Shown: piece after piece, positions 17,747 through 27,299 of the stretch
Layout of the letters: each line of letters starts with the position of its first letter
Numbering within the stretch: the first letter of the stretch is position 1
Assembly (NCBI RefSeq): GCF_947331815.1
Contig: NZ_OX373462.1
Span: 434,001-498,000 of the forward strand
DNA: 64,000 nucleotides
Direction of reading: 5' to 3'
Source: Cyanobacterium sp. uoEpiScrs1
GTDB taxonomy: Bacteria; Cyanobacteriota; Cyanobacteriia; Cyanobacteriales; Microcystaceae
Notes under the pieces: generated by a model
Database searches by the model: none
What the model saw: the letters and a program-made list of their open reading frames with translations, nothing else
Told to the model about the DNA's origin: nothing
Translations under genes and position numbers: made by a program

Positions 17747-18418
17747 CTAATTAATAAAAACAGAATTAAAGGCTTTAACTTTTAAATCTATTCCTGTGAT
17801 GGCTGTCCCTACAACAACACTATGAGCTCCATATTCTAAAGCTTGTTTCGCGTCTTGAGGATTGCTGATTCCTCCTTCACAAATGATAGGAATATCTAAT
17901 TGCCTAATCATTTCTTGTAGTAAAGAATATCCAGGAGGGAAGAAATTTTCTGTCTCTTTAGTATATCCATAAAGTGTAGTGCCTATATAGTCTGCCCCAG
18001 CTTGACTAGAGGCGAGTGCATTTTCTATTGTGTCTACGTCAGCCATCACCAATGTTCCTAATTCTTGATGAATTTGCTGAATTAAATTCATCATGCTTTC
18101 CCCTTGGGGACGGTTTCGGCTAGTTGCGTCAATAGCAATAATATCAGCCCCTGCATTAGCAATTTCTGCCGCGTCAGAAAAACAAGGGGTGATGTAAACA
18201 TCATACCCTTGATAATAGCGTTTCCACAAACCAATAATGGGGATATTGGGCAATAGTTTTCGAACGGCTTTAATATGAGATGGAGTATCAACCCTAATAC
18301 CTTTTGCTCCTTGATTGATCGAAGCCTTAGCTATGGCTGCTATAATTTCCGGGTTATGTAGGGGAGAATCTATAGGAGACTGACAGGAGACAATAAGACT
18401 AGATTGCGGAATTTTCAT
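17747..18418 (-). CDS. nanE: N-acylglucosamine-6-phosphate 2-epimerase (NanE)
   Basis: A TIM-barrel enzyme that interconverts N-acetylmannosamine-6-phosphate and N-acetylglucosamine-6-phosphate. The family signs are SLIVSCQSPIDSPLHNP at the start, GAKGIRVDTPSHIKAVR, PIIGLWKRYYQGYDVYITP, ADIIAIDAT, LVMADVDTIENA, GTTLYGYT, and PIICEGGISNPQDAKQALEYGAHSVVVGTAIT. I prefer the ATG at 18418 (MKIPQS), which gives 223 residues; the longer frame from 18463 adds 15 unlikely residues. It may feed amino-sugar recycling to the wall. The RDD gene follows directly. Confidence 0.88.
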   Translation of the reverse strand: MKIPQSSLIVSCQSPIDSPLHNPEIIAAIAKASINQGAKGIRVDTPSHIKAVRKLLPNIPIIGLWKRYYQGYDVYITPCFSDAAEIANAGADIIAIDATSRNRPQGESMMNLIQQIHQELGTLVMADVDTIENALASSQAGADYIGTTLYGYTKETENFFPPGYSLLQEMIRQLDIPIICEGGISNPQDAKQALEYGAHSVVVGTAITGIDLKVKAFNSVFIN

Positions 18419-18698
18419 AGTTTGTATTAGTGTAATTATCTTTAGACTTATCTCAGTTAGCACACTTAATTATTTCTACTTTAATCAGGTTTTTTATCAT
18501 GTAAAAATAGCTTATCTTTAATAACTAGTTTACAAAAAATCAATAGATAATTCATGATTGAATGGCAAAAAATAAGATTAATTAGTAATACTTAACTAAT
18601 TTATAAATAAGAAAAAATACTATATTTTTTATATGTTTTCTTAACAAATCAAAATAGTTACCAGATAATTGTAAAGTATCTTAGAGAAGAAGATCAAT

Positions 18699-20984
18699 TT
18701 ATATTGATTCATCTTCCTCATTATCCTCAGTAGACATCAAAGCATTAATTCTTTTTAATAAAAGATTAGGTTGAATAGGTTTTAAGAGATAATCATCAAT
18801 TCCCCTTTGAGAAATATCTGTCCAATCTGTTGAGGATATTTGATGGCTCAATAATAATACTTTGATGGATTTAGTATTGGATAACTGTTTCAAAGTATCG
18901 CTAATTTGATAGGCATCGGTCAAATCTTGATCTAAAATAACAGCCGTTGGCTCCAAAAGCTCAATAGTCTTAACTGCAGTAGCACTGTCAATCAACCAAA
19001 TAAATTGATAATTAGCTGCCGTTAATAATTCTCCTACCAACGTGGCAATTTCTTCATTGCTTTCAATCAAAACAATACTTCTATTACCTTTAAAAAATAA
19101 TTGGTCACGCTTCAAATTTCCAGATGATTTAAGTTGGGGTTGATTAGGTAGCCTAACTGTGAAGATTGATCCTTTTTCTAGGATAGATTCTACCTCAATT
19201 GTTCCCCCATGAAGTTCGACTAATTGTTTAGTCAAGGCTAAACCTAGTCCAGTTCCTCCATAAGTGCGCTGTCGAGATGTTTCCAACTGTTGAAATGATT
19301 CGAACAGAAGAGTAATCTTATTTTCAGCAATTCCAATTCCCGTATCTTCAACTTGAAAAATTCCTTGATTTCCCTCTCGCCAAATCCTTAAGGTAACCGT
19401 TCCTCCTTCTGCTGTAAACTTTAATGCATTGTTTAACAAATGGTAGAGAATCTGTCGTAGTCTTTCAGGATCAGCAAAAAATTTATTTTCTTTTTGTCCT
19501 TCTATTTTAAATTCTAATATTAATTTAATAGTCCTTTGATTAGCTTCTTTTCTAAATTCTTGATATACGATTTGAGCTACGTTTTCTAAATCGAATTCTT
19601 GGATAGATAAAACATATTTACTAGCTTCTAGCTTAGAAAATTCTAGTATTTCGTTAATTATTCCTAGCAAATGTTTTCCACTGTCTTGAATGGTCTGAAG
19701 GTATTGTCTCTGTTTGTTTAAAGGGAACGATTTATTTTCTCCTGACCAATGCAATAATGTTCCTGACAATCCAATAATGCATGTTAAGGGAGTCCGTAAT
19801 TCATGGCTCATATTTCCTAAAAATTCACTTTTAGAGTGGTTTGCTGCTTGGGAGGCTAATAAAGCATCTCGAAGTTCTTTTGTCCTTTCAATAACTCGCT
19901 GTTCAAAAGTCTTCTTTTGTTCTTGAACTTGGCTATATAATTGAGCTTGATAAATAGCAATAGCTAAATACTCTCCAATTTGTTCCAAAAAGTTTTTTTC
20001 ACTATCAAACCACTTCCTTTTTTCAAAACATTGATGAGTAATTAGTAATCCCCAAAGTGTTTCTTCAACAATAATAGGGGCAATTAATTCAGACTTTATC
20101 CAATATTTTTCAAAAAATTTTGTTAAGCAAAATGATGAATTGCATGTTTGTTCTGTATCTTCTATCGCTAGAATAGAGTCTCGACGAGATTTTTCCTGAT
20201 AACCAAGAATGTAGAAAAAACAATTATCTTCAGCAGTAACATTTAAAAGAGAGGGAATCTTAGGAGAAAGTTTAGATTCATAGGTGACACATCCCCAATT
20301 TTGATTAGATTTAATATCTGACAAATGATCGTATTTGCCATAACCAAATTTATAAATAATTGAACGATCAACTTGAAGAAAACTTCTGAGTTCTCTAACC
20401 GCTGTTTCCAGAATACTGGATAAGTCCAAATTTTGATTGATTTGAGTAATAATTTGATTTAAAAATTTTTTCTGAGCGATTTGCTGCCGTATAGTATCTT
20501 CCAGCTTATAAGATCCAGGATATAGATTATTTTCTTGAGAATCACTGATAGAATCTGGGGACAAAATATTGAATAATTGAGTGATGAAAATTTTTTCTAT
20601 GAAACTTGATGAAATCTGTTGACTCAAAGGAAATTGAGTTAGGAGTTCCCATAAAATAAATGAGGGGGCGATATTTTGTTTGAGATTGTTAATAAACTCT
20701 GCAATTATTTGTTTATCCCAAATGATACTTGCCTTATAACGTAAGGTGCTGGTATCAAAGGTTCCTCGCAATAAAAGATTCAATTCAGAAGATAGTAATA
20801 AAGAAAAATGTTCTTTAGCTAAACTACTGTCAGGATTAAGAATTTCTGCTAGGATCATCTCCTGTGTAATTAATGTTCCATTTATTTCCTCCATTTTTGC
20901 AAGTTGTCGCCAGAGAGAACCTAGTTCCTCGAACACTCTAACGGATAGGGTTCGGCGTAACATGGAGTCTTGAGAACAAGTCAT
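18699..20984 (-). CDS. Hybrid sensor histidine kinase with cyanobacteriochrome-like GAF domain
   Basis: A 761-residue kinase with no membrane segment. Order: an N-terminal helical region of about 180 residues; a GAF domain at about 185-350 that resembles bilin-binding GAF domains (RSIIYKFGYGKYD, KSELIAPIIVEETLWGLLITHQC); a HisKA domain with the phospho-acceptor His394 in the GNMSHELRTPL motif; an ATPase domain (about 500-615: LLNNALKF, DTGIGI, GTGLGLALTKQL); and a receiver domain (about 630-750) with Asp685 in VILDQDL and the Lys of LLKPI. A Cys in SSFCLTKF stands near the canonical chromophore Cys, but the next residue is Leu, not His, so bilin binding is doubtful. Divergent from cobN. Confidence 0.85.
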   Translation of the reverse strand: MTCSQDSMLRRTLSVRVFEELGSLWRQLAKMEEINGTLITQEMILAEILNPDSSLAKEHFSLLLSSELNLLLRGTFDTSTLRYKASIIWDKQIIAEFINNLKQNIAPSFILWELLTQFPLSQQISSSFIEKIFITQLFNILSPDSISDSQENNLYPGSYKLEDTIRQQIAQKKFLNQIITQINQNLDLSSILETAVRELRSFLQVDRSIIYKFGYGKYDHLSDIKSNQNWGCVTYESKLSPKIPSLLNVTAEDNCFFYILGYQEKSRRDSILAIEDTEQTCNSSFCLTKFFEKYWIKSELIAPIIVEETLWGLLITHQCFEKRKWFDSEKNFLEQIGEYLAIAIYQAQLYSQVQEQKKTFEQRVIERTKELRDALLASQAANHSKSEFLGNMSHELRTPLTCIIGLSGTLLHWSGENKSFPLNKQRQYLQTIQDSGKHLLGIINEILEFSKLEASKYVLSIQEFDLENVAQIVYQEFRKEANQRTIKLILEFKIEGQKENKFFADPERLRQILYHLLNNALKFTAEGGTVTLRIWREGNQGIFQVEDTGIGIAENKITLLFESFQQLETSRQRTYGGTGLGLALTKQLVELHGGTIEVESILEKGSIFTVRLPNQPQLKSSGNLKRDQLFFKGNRSIVLIESNEEIATLVGELLTAANYQFIWLIDSATAVKTIELLEPTAVILDQDLTDAYQISDTLKQLSNTKSIKVLLLSHQISSTDWTDISQRGIDDYLLKPIQPNLLLKRINALMSTEDNEEDESI

Positions 20985-21094
20985 TAATCTTGGAGACAGT
21001 TAGAGACAACGTAGGTAAAACCCTTGATCTAGGATCTACCTAATTCCCTATGCCATACCTGAAACCTAATAATTTTTAAAGATAAGGAGTTTCA

Positions 21095-24000
21095 ATGCAT
21101 CGAATTGCTGCTACACCAGGGGGCTGGAATCCTAATAACGAAGGTGTGATCTTTATTGAACAAAACCCAGCTCCAATTATTTTTCTTAGTGCAGCCGATA
21201 CAGACATTCAAACCTTAGCCTGTGCTATTCAGCATTTACCAACTAATTTTCCCGCAGTACGGGCTGTTAACCTTCTACAGTTACAACAACAACTAAGCAT
21301 TGATAACTATGCTGACACTATATTATCTCAAGCTGAAGTTATTGTTGTACGACTGTTAGGTGGTCGCTCCTATTGGTCTTATGGATTAGAAGTTGTTAAA
21401 GAAATAGCGATTTCTCTAAAAATCCGCCTTTTCATTCTACCAGGTGACGATCACCCTGATCTCGATTTAATGAGTCATTCTACAGTTTCTTTAAGTCAAA
21501 GTAATCAATTATGGGGATATTTAACTGAAGGAGGCATAGAAAATTGGGTAAATGCTTTAAAATTCATCTGTGATATTTTTCAAAAAACATCCTATCACCC
21601 TCCTTCCCCCCAACCAGTCCCTAAGTTCGGTTTATACCCTTGGCCGTTTTCAGATAAAACTTCTCTTGATTCTTATCCTAATGTTGCCTTGTTTTTTTAT
21701 CGTTCTAATTATTTGGCGGGCAATTTACTGGTTATTGATAATCTTTGTCAATTTTTAGTAGAGAGAGGTTTAAATCCTTGGCCAATTTTCATTTCCTCTT
21801 TACGAGATGTGGAGGTTCAAGGAAAACTAATTAACTTTTTTAAACAATTTGAAAACAACCCAATTCAGTTAATTCTGAATACTACCAGCTTCTCTTTAGC
21901 TAAAATCAACTCTGACGTAGGAAATATTGATAATTTAAATCTCTGGAAAAATTTAAATCTTCCTGTCTTACAGGTGATTTTAAGTGGGGGGACTTTTGAA
22001 CAGTGGCAATCGAGTTATCAAGGACTAAACCCCCGCGACGTTGCGATGAATGTTGCTCTTCCTGAAGTGGATGGTAGAATCATAACCCGTGCAGTTTCTT
22101 TCAAATCGGTTCAAGCCTGGAATAAAGACTTAGAAACCAATGTTGTGGTTTATCAACCTGTCAGTGATCGTGTTGATTTTGTTGCTGACTTAACTCAGAA
22201 TTGGGTTCGATTAAAAACCACTCCTGTCGCTGAAAGAAAAATTGCCTTAATTCTCGCTAATTATCCCAACAAAGATGGTAGGATTGCCAACGGGGTGGGG
22301 TTAGATACCCCGGCAAGTTGCATTGAAACTTTGAAAGCATTAAAAAAATCTGGATATCAGATTACAGATATACCAGAGACAGGGGATGAATTAATTGAAT
22401 GGTTAACTACTGGAATTACTAACGATCCTGAGGGAAAAGCCTTAAGGCCTATTTATCAATCTCTTTCTCAAGCAGACTACTATGCTTATTTTCAAACCCT
22501 GCCCCATTCGATTCAAACTCAAATCGAACATCGTTGGAAAACTCTTTATCAATCACAATCTGTCCTATCCTTTCATATTTCTGGTATTCAATTAGGCAAT
22601 ATTTTTGTTGGCATTCAACCTTCGAGAGGATACGATTTAGACCCCAGTTTAAATTACCATGCTCCCGACTTAGAACCTACACCTCATTATTTAGCCTATT
22701 ATCATTGGTTAAGACATCATTTTAATGCCTCAGCCGTTATTCATTTTGGCAAACATGGTAATCTAGAATGGCTGCCCGGAAAGAGTCTAGCTCTTTCTGC
22801 TAATTGCTATCCTGAAATAACGCTAGGAACGCTCCCTAACTTTTATCCATTTATCGTTAATGATCCAGGAGAAGGCTCTCAGGCAAAACGTCGTTCCCAG
22901 GCTGTTATTTTAGATCATTTAACCCCCCCCTTAACACGTGCTGAACTCTATGGAGACTTAGAAAAACTTGAAACCTTAATTGATGAATATTATGAAGCTC
23001 AAACCCTCGATCCATCTCGCCTAAAAATTATTAGCGATCGCATCACTCAACTAATTAACGAAACTAACCTCAATCGAGATCTAGGCATTGAGTTAACCAC
23101 CAACAATTTAAACCAATTTCTAACACTTGCTGATGGCTATTTATGTGAACTAAAGGAAGCCCAGATTAGAGACGGTCTACACATTTTTGGGAAATGTCCC
23201 CAACGCCCTCAACTCAAAGAGTTAGCTTTAGCCATTGCCCGTTTTCCTAATCTTGATCGTTTAGGATTAACTACTGCAATCGCTCAGGATTTAGAGCTCA
23301 ATTTCTCCCCCCTAACTACTCCCCCCGTAACCCCATTTCATCCTCCATCTTTTTCTTCTTCTGCACCTCCGCATCTGTGCCTGCAACTAAAACAATGTCG
23401 TACTACTGGACAAGCGACAGAGGTTATAGAAGCCTACGCGAGTGAAATCATTGAATCTCTTATTTGTACTCCACAAACGTCTATTTCTTATTCCCTTAAC
23501 ACGACAAAAACCGAACTTCAATGGATACAAACCTATCTTCTGCCATCTCTTTACCAAACTCCTCAAGAAATTACTAATCTCCTTAAAGGACTTAATGGCG
23601 AATACGTTCCTAGTGGAGCTGCTGGCGCGCCTACCAGAGGACGACCAGACGTTCTCCCCACCGGTCGTAACTTCTACTCGGTCGATATCCGTGCTATTCC
23701 TACTGAAACTGCTTACAATGTAGGGAAAAAAGCTGCAGAAACAGTAATTGAGCGATATACTCAAGAAAATGGAAAATATCCTCAGAATTTAGCAATTTCT
23801 ATCTGGGGAACTTCCACTATGCGAACTGGAGGAGATGATGTAGCGCAAGTGTTTGCTTTGTTAGGCGTTCAACCAATTTGGGATGGGTTATCTCGTCGGG
23901 TTGTAGGATATGAAATCGTCAGTCCATCAGTGTTAAGACGACCACGTGTTGATGTAACAATTCGGGTATCGGGCTTTTTTAGAGATAGTTTTCCAAACTT

Positions 24001-24868
24001 GCTACAATTAATGTACAGTGCGATAGAAGATGTATCAAAATTAAAAGAAGAAAAAGAAATCAATCCATTAGCTTCTCAAGTTAAAGAAGATACAGTTTTT
24101 TGGGAGAATAAGGGGTTTACAAAGGATAGGGCCAGACTCAAAGCTCAATATCGAATATTTAGCTCAAAGCCTGGAGCATATGGGGCCGGGTTACAAGGAT
24201 TAATCGAAGCTCAAAATTGGGAAAACGATGCAGATTTAGCGAAAGCATATTTGAATTGGAGTTGCTATGGTTATGATAAGAATGGTATCGGTCATGGGGT
24301 TCCAGAGGTATTTGAAAAACGCTTAAAACAGTTGCAGATTGTCTTACATAATCAAGATAATCGGGAACATGATTTATTAGACTCTGATGATTACTATCAA
24401 TTTCAAGGGGGATTAACTGTTACTGTCAGATCATTAACTAATAAAAATCCTGAAATGTACTTTGGAGACAATTCTATCCCATCTAATCCTAGAGTTAGGT
24501 CATTAAAAGAAGAAATAGCTAGAGTTTACCGTTCCCGTGTTATTAATCCTAAATGGATTACTGGCGTGATGCGTCATGGTTATAAAGGAGCATTTGAAAT
24601 GGCAGCGACAGTTGACTATTTATTTGCTTATGATGCTACGACTAGGTGTGTGGAAGATTTTATGTATGAAGGGATTGCCCAAGCTTATCTATTAAATGAG
24701 ACGGTTCAACAGTTTATTTATCAAAAAAATCCTTGGGTTTTAAGGGATATGGCTGAAAGATTGCTAGAAGCAAATTTACGGGGATTATGGCAGACAGTTG
24801 AAATAGAAACTTTAAAAAAATTACGAGATCTTGTCCATTATGCAGAAGGAGCAATTGAACAAATCTAA
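21095..24868 (+). CDS. cobN: Cobaltochelatase subunit CobN
   Basis: The large subunit of the cobalt-inserting chelatase of corrinoid synthesis, related to ChlH/BchH. The 1257 residues are the usual cyanobacterial CobN size. Family segments are visible throughout: GKHGNLEWLPGK, NDPGEGSQAKRRSQAVILDHL, GEYVPSGAAGAPTRGRPDVLPTGRNFYSVD, SIWGTSTMRTGGDDVAQVFALLG, RRPRVDVTIRVSGFFRDSFP, and KWITGVMRHGYKGAFEMAATVDYLFAYDAT. The EYVPSG...PTGRNFYSVD arrangement with an AGAPTRGRPD insert is more CobN-like than ChlH-like, though paralogues are easily confused. AAGGAG stands seven bases before the ATG. A 167-base decayed relative of codons near 22901-23067 lies at 51885. Confidence 0.88.
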   Translation: MHRIAATPGGWNPNNEGVIFIEQNPAPIIFLSAADTDIQTLACAIQHLPTNFPAVRAVNLLQLQQQLSIDNYADTILSQAEVIVVRLLGGRSYWSYGLEVVKEIAISLKIRLFILPGDDHPDLDLMSHSTVSLSQSNQLWGYLTEGGIENWVNALKFICDIFQKTSYHPPSPQPVPKFGLYPWPFSDKTSLDSYPNVALFFYRSNYLAGNLLVIDNLCQFLVERGLNPWPIFISSLRDVEVQGKLINFFKQFENNPIQLILNTTSFSLAKINSDVGNIDNLNLWKNLNLPVLQVILSGGTFEQWQSSYQGLNPRDVAMNVALPEVDGRIITRAVSFKSVQAWNKDLETNVVVYQPVSDRVDFVADLTQNWVRLKTTPVAERKIALILANYPNKDGRIANGVGLDTPASCIETLKALKKSGYQITDIPETGDELIEWLTTGITNDPEGKALRPIYQSLSQADYYAYFQTLPHSIQTQIEHRWKTLYQSQSVLSFHISGIQLGNIFVGIQPSRGYDLDPSLNYHAPDLEPTPHYLAYYHWLRHHFNASAVIHFGKHGNLEWLPGKSLALSANCYPEITLGTLPNFYPFIVNDPGEGSQAKRRSQAVILDHLTPPLTRAELYGDLEKLETLIDEYYEAQTLDPSRLKIISDRITQLINETNLNRDLGIELTTNNLNQFLTLADGYLCELKEAQIRDGLHIFGKCPQRPQLKELALAIARFPNLDRLGLTTAIAQDLELNFSPLTTPPVTPFHPPSFSSSAPPHLCLQLKQCRTTGQATEVIEAYASEIIESLICTPQTSISYSLNTTKTELQWIQTYLLPSLYQTPQEITNLLKGLNGEYVPSGAAGAPTRGRPDVLPTGRNFYSVDIRAIPTETAYNVGKKAAETVIERYTQENGKYPQNLAISIWGTSTMRTGGDDVAQVFALLGVQPIWDGLSRRVVGYEIVSPSVLRRPRVDVTIRVSGFFRDSFPNLLQLMYSAIEDVSKLKEEKEINPLASQVKEDTVFWENKGFTKDRARLKAQYRIFSSKPGAYGAGLQGLIEAQNWENDADLAKAYLNWSCYGYDKNGIGHGVPEVFEKRLKQLQIVLHNQDNREHDLLDSDDYYQFQGGLTVTVRSLTNKNPEMYFGDNSIPSNPRVRSLKEEIARVYRSRVINPKWITGVMRHGYKGAFEMAATVDYLFAYDATTRCVEDFMYEGIAQAYLLNETVQQFIYQKNPWVLRDMAERLLEANLRGLWQTVEIETLKKLRDLVHYAEGAIEQI

Positions 24869-25123
24869 AAACAATTACAATTTTAAAAATTTTCTCAACT
24901 CTTAGGCTTAAATCTAGGACATTATCCTTAATGATCACAACCTTACAAACCAGTCAGTTCATTTTGATAGTTTATAGGAGAGCAATAATCATGAAATCGT
25001 TTTCTCGTTAGTGTTCTGAATCTATTGCTCAAAAATAAATAACATTCAACTAGATATTAAACAGCAAGAATTAAGTCACTATAATGATAGTGTTGGTAAT
25101 AAATAATCTTTAAGGAATCCTCA

Positions 25124-25384
25124 ATGATTGGACTCAAACAAGTTGAAGCTATGATTAAAAGGCGACTTCCCGATGCTCAAGTAGTAGTTAAAGATATAAA
25201 AGGGGGAGGTGATCATTTAGAGGCCTTGGTTGTTTCGGCTGAATTTGAAGGAAAAACCAGAGTCAGACAACATCAATTAGTATACAGTGCCCTCCAAGAG
25301 GCCTTAGACTCAGAGGCTATTCACGCCTTAGCTTTAAGAACTTATACCCCTCAAACTTGGGAAATGACACAGTCAGCTCTCTAA
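25124..25384 (+). CDS. BolA family protein
   Basis: A partner of monothiol CGFS glutaredoxins in iron-sulfur trafficking. The 86 residues follow the BolA fold: [38 protein letters not shown], with the conserved His in GGGDHLE, then [31 protein letters not shown], with the His of the FxGxxxVxRHRxVY-type motif. It is encoded 123 bases before its probable partner, a CGFS glutaredoxin, an arrangement common in cyanobacteria. The last part of the gene takes part in a 14-bp inverted repeat with the downstream spacer. Confidence 0.92.
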   Translation: MIGLKQVEAMIKRRLPDAQVVVKDIKGGGDHLEALVVSAEFEGKTRVRQHQLVYSALQEALDSEAIHALALRTYTPQTWEMTQSAL

Positions 25385-25406
25385 CTTAGAGTCTAAGGCG
25401 TGAATA
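25318..25406. repeat. 14-bp inverted repeat linking bolA 3' end and spacer
   Basis: TATTCACGCCTTAG at 25318-25331, inside bolA, is repeated as its exact reverse complement at 25393-25406, nine bases after the stop codon. The 61-base loop contains the gene end. It looks like an inverted copy of coding sequence and may fold at the mRNA end. Confidence 0.75.
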
Positions 25407-25507
25407 AACAATAATTAGGGTTAACTTTCATTAATTCATCTCATCATTGATTGATTTATCATATATACCCTCACCATCAAATTTTGTTATTTATTTTTGG
25501 AGCGTTT

Positions 25508-25831
25508 ATGACACCAGAACTTAAGAATCGTATTGATCAGTTAGTCAACAACCACAAAATCTTAGTTTTTATGAAGGGAGCTAAGTTGATGCCTCAGTGT
25601 GGATTTTCTAACAATGTTGTTCAAATTCTCAATACCTTAGGAGTTTCTTATGAGACGGTTGATGTTTTAGCAGACCATGACATTCGCCAAGGAATTAAAG
25701 AGTACTCCAATTGGCCGACTATTCCTCAAGTTTATATCAATGGGGAATTTATTGGTGGTTGTGATATTTTAATTGAAATGTATCAGAATGGTGAGTTGCA
25801 ACGAATGGTTGAACTGGCCTTATCTTCTTAA
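25508..25831 (+). CDS. grxD: Monothiol glutaredoxin (Grx4/CGFS type)
   Basis: Carries and transfers a 2Fe-2S cluster with BolA and glutathione. The 107 residues contain the active motif PQCGFS (Cys31), the KG motif VFMKGAK, the cis-Pro region [19 protein letters not shown], and the family's N-terminal helix [18 protein letters not shown]. The ATG at 25508 is chosen because a GGAG lies seven bases upstream and the frame before it gives an unusual hydrophobic extension. An imperfect terminator (ACTAA...TTAGT, 25844-25887) follows. Intact. Confidence 0.93.
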   Translation: MTPELKNRIDQLVNNHKILVFMKGAKLMPQCGFSNNVVQILNTLGVSYETVDVLADHDIRQGIKEYSNWPTIPQVYINGEFIGGCDILIEMYQNGELQRMVELALSS

Positions 25832-25896
25832 ATTACACTAAAGGGGGAAGAGGCTATTATAAATTTTTCTTTCCCCTTAGTTTTTGATTTGTAGCA

Positions 25897-26142
25897 TTAA
25901 TAGTAACCAGGTTTGGTTTGCAGTGAAGCCTCAAAGTTAGAAGGATCACGTAGAAAACGCCACGCTTCTTCTTCCAAACGGTACACTAAGTGAGCTTCGA
26001 GTCCATTGGAATGACGGAGACAGGCTAAATATCCGTCCATATAAGATTGTATTTCGTCAAAGCTGCGGCCTCGATGCCACAATTCTGTCATACTGTCAGT
26101 TAGCTTTTGATAAAAACGAATCGTTTGAGTGTCTTGAAGCAT
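25897..26142 (-). CDS. DUF6761-type cyanobacterial protein
   Basis: An 81-residue protein, MLQDTQTIRFYQKLTDSM and so on, with a conserved core FDEIQSYMDGYLACLRHSNGLEAHLVYRLEEEAWRFL (about residues 29-65). I recall close relatives widely in cyanobacteria under the name DUF6761; the function is unknown. It is soluble and helical with no membrane segment. It is convergent with the glutaredoxin gene. The conserved length and the intact frame support a real gene. Confidence 0.75.
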   Translation of the reverse strand: MLQDTQTIRFYQKLTDSMTELWHRGRSFDEIQSYMDGYLACLRHSNGLEAHLVYRLEEEAWRFLRDPSNFEASLQTKPGYY

Positions 26143-26428
26143 AAAGAAACAACATAAAGAGAGTTTATAGAAATTTAGAAAATACCGGAGAAAGAACCAT
26201 CAGCATGTTATTAAGAACCTTCTTCGATTTATCGTTGATTCTATTGTAACTGCTTTGTTTTTTAAACTTTGTTATTAATTAAATATATGTTCCGAAACAA
26301 AAAAACACCTTGGACAATTCTTAAGATTTTCTTAAGACAGAATAAAAATGTCGTAGCAAATGTTACATATTCTTGACATTAGCTCTGTTAGCCTAATGGT
26401 GTTTATTTTATAGGTAACCAAAACTAAG

Positions 26429-27199
26429 GTGAGTCTGATTTATATTGCTATCGTTGAGGGAAATCCTCATCTGAGATCACTTTTGGGTTGGCACTTGCAG
26501 CAAGCGGGTTACATGCCTAAGCAATGCGCAAATCTCCAACAATCTCGTAATGCTTTTGCTCATCGCTTGCCGTCCTTAGTTATTCTTGACTCCGATTTGC
26601 CTGATGGAAATGGACTGGAATTATGTCAATGGTTACATAATCAGCGACAGTCTCTTGTTTTGATTCTATCTGCTCGTACTAGTGAAAAGGATATTGTTAA
26701 AGGACTTAACTCTGGAGCCGATGATTACCTGACCAAGCCTTTTGGTATGCAAGAATTTATGGCACGGGTTGAAGCTTTAATGAGGCGTTTGAGGGTGGCT
26801 TCTGCTCCTTTGTATCTCGACTATGGGGATTTAAAAATTGATTTAGTTCAGCGTCGAGTCCAGTACCGAGGAGATTTTGTTGACCTAACTCCGCAGGAAT
26901 TCAGTCTATTATATGTTCTAGCTCAGGCAGAAGGAAATCCTTTAAGTCGTTCAGAACTGCTGCAACGAGCTTGGCCTGAAGCTATTGATAACCCGAGAAC
27001 AATTGATACTCATGTTCTTTCTCTAAGAAAGAAAATTGAAACCGACCCTCGACAACCCAGTTTGATTCAAACAGTTCGTAACGTCGGCTATCGATTTAAT
27101 CTGGAGATACTTTACGATACCCCATTAATGTCACCTGTAGAAACACCAATTAACACGCAAGTGAATCTCCATAGTCATAGCCTTACAAATTCTAATTAA
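26429..27199 (+). CDS. OmpR/PhoB-family response regulator
   Basis: A 256-residue transcription regulator starting with GTG. The receiver domain (about residues 1-118) has the phosphorylation site Asp54 in VILDSDLP, the Thr/Ser-equivalent in LILSARTS and the Lys of YLTKPFG. The winged-helix domain (about 128-230) shows DLTPQEFSLLYVLAQA, SRSELLQRAW, RTIDTHVLSLRKKIE and IQTVRNVGYRF. An extra Asn/Ser/Thr-rich tail of about 26 residues follows. The usual acidic pair at the start is reduced (IAIVEGNPH), so phosphorylation may be altered. No kinase gene is adjacent; the hybrid kinase lies about 5 kb away. It is not assignable to RpaA or RpaB from sequence alone. Confidence 0.88.
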   Translation: MSLIYIAIVEGNPHLRSLLGWHLQQAGYMPKQCANLQQSRNAFAHRLPSLVILDSDLPDGNGLELCQWLHNQRQSLVLILSARTSEKDIVKGLNSGADDYLTKPFGMQEFMARVEALMRRLRVASAPLYLDYGDLKIDLVQRRVQYRGDFVDLTPQEFSLLYVLAQAEGNPLSRSELLQRAWPEAIDNPRTIDTHVLSLRKKIETDPRQPSLIQTVRNVGYRFNLEILYDTPLMSPVETPINTQVNLHSHSLTNSN

Positions 27200-27299
27200 G
27201 CTAATCCTCACTTACCCAATAAATCTTTTAACAAAATAAGGCAGAAGACAAACTTTTTTCTTTAACTTTTCTTGTAGACTAACACTTCATTACAAGTAA

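Noticed and set aside
21095..24868. Magnesium chelatase subunit ChlH
   Set aside because: Length, N-terminus and the AGAPTRGRPD insert fit cyanobacterial CobN better; ChlH is about 1,330 residues and begins differently.
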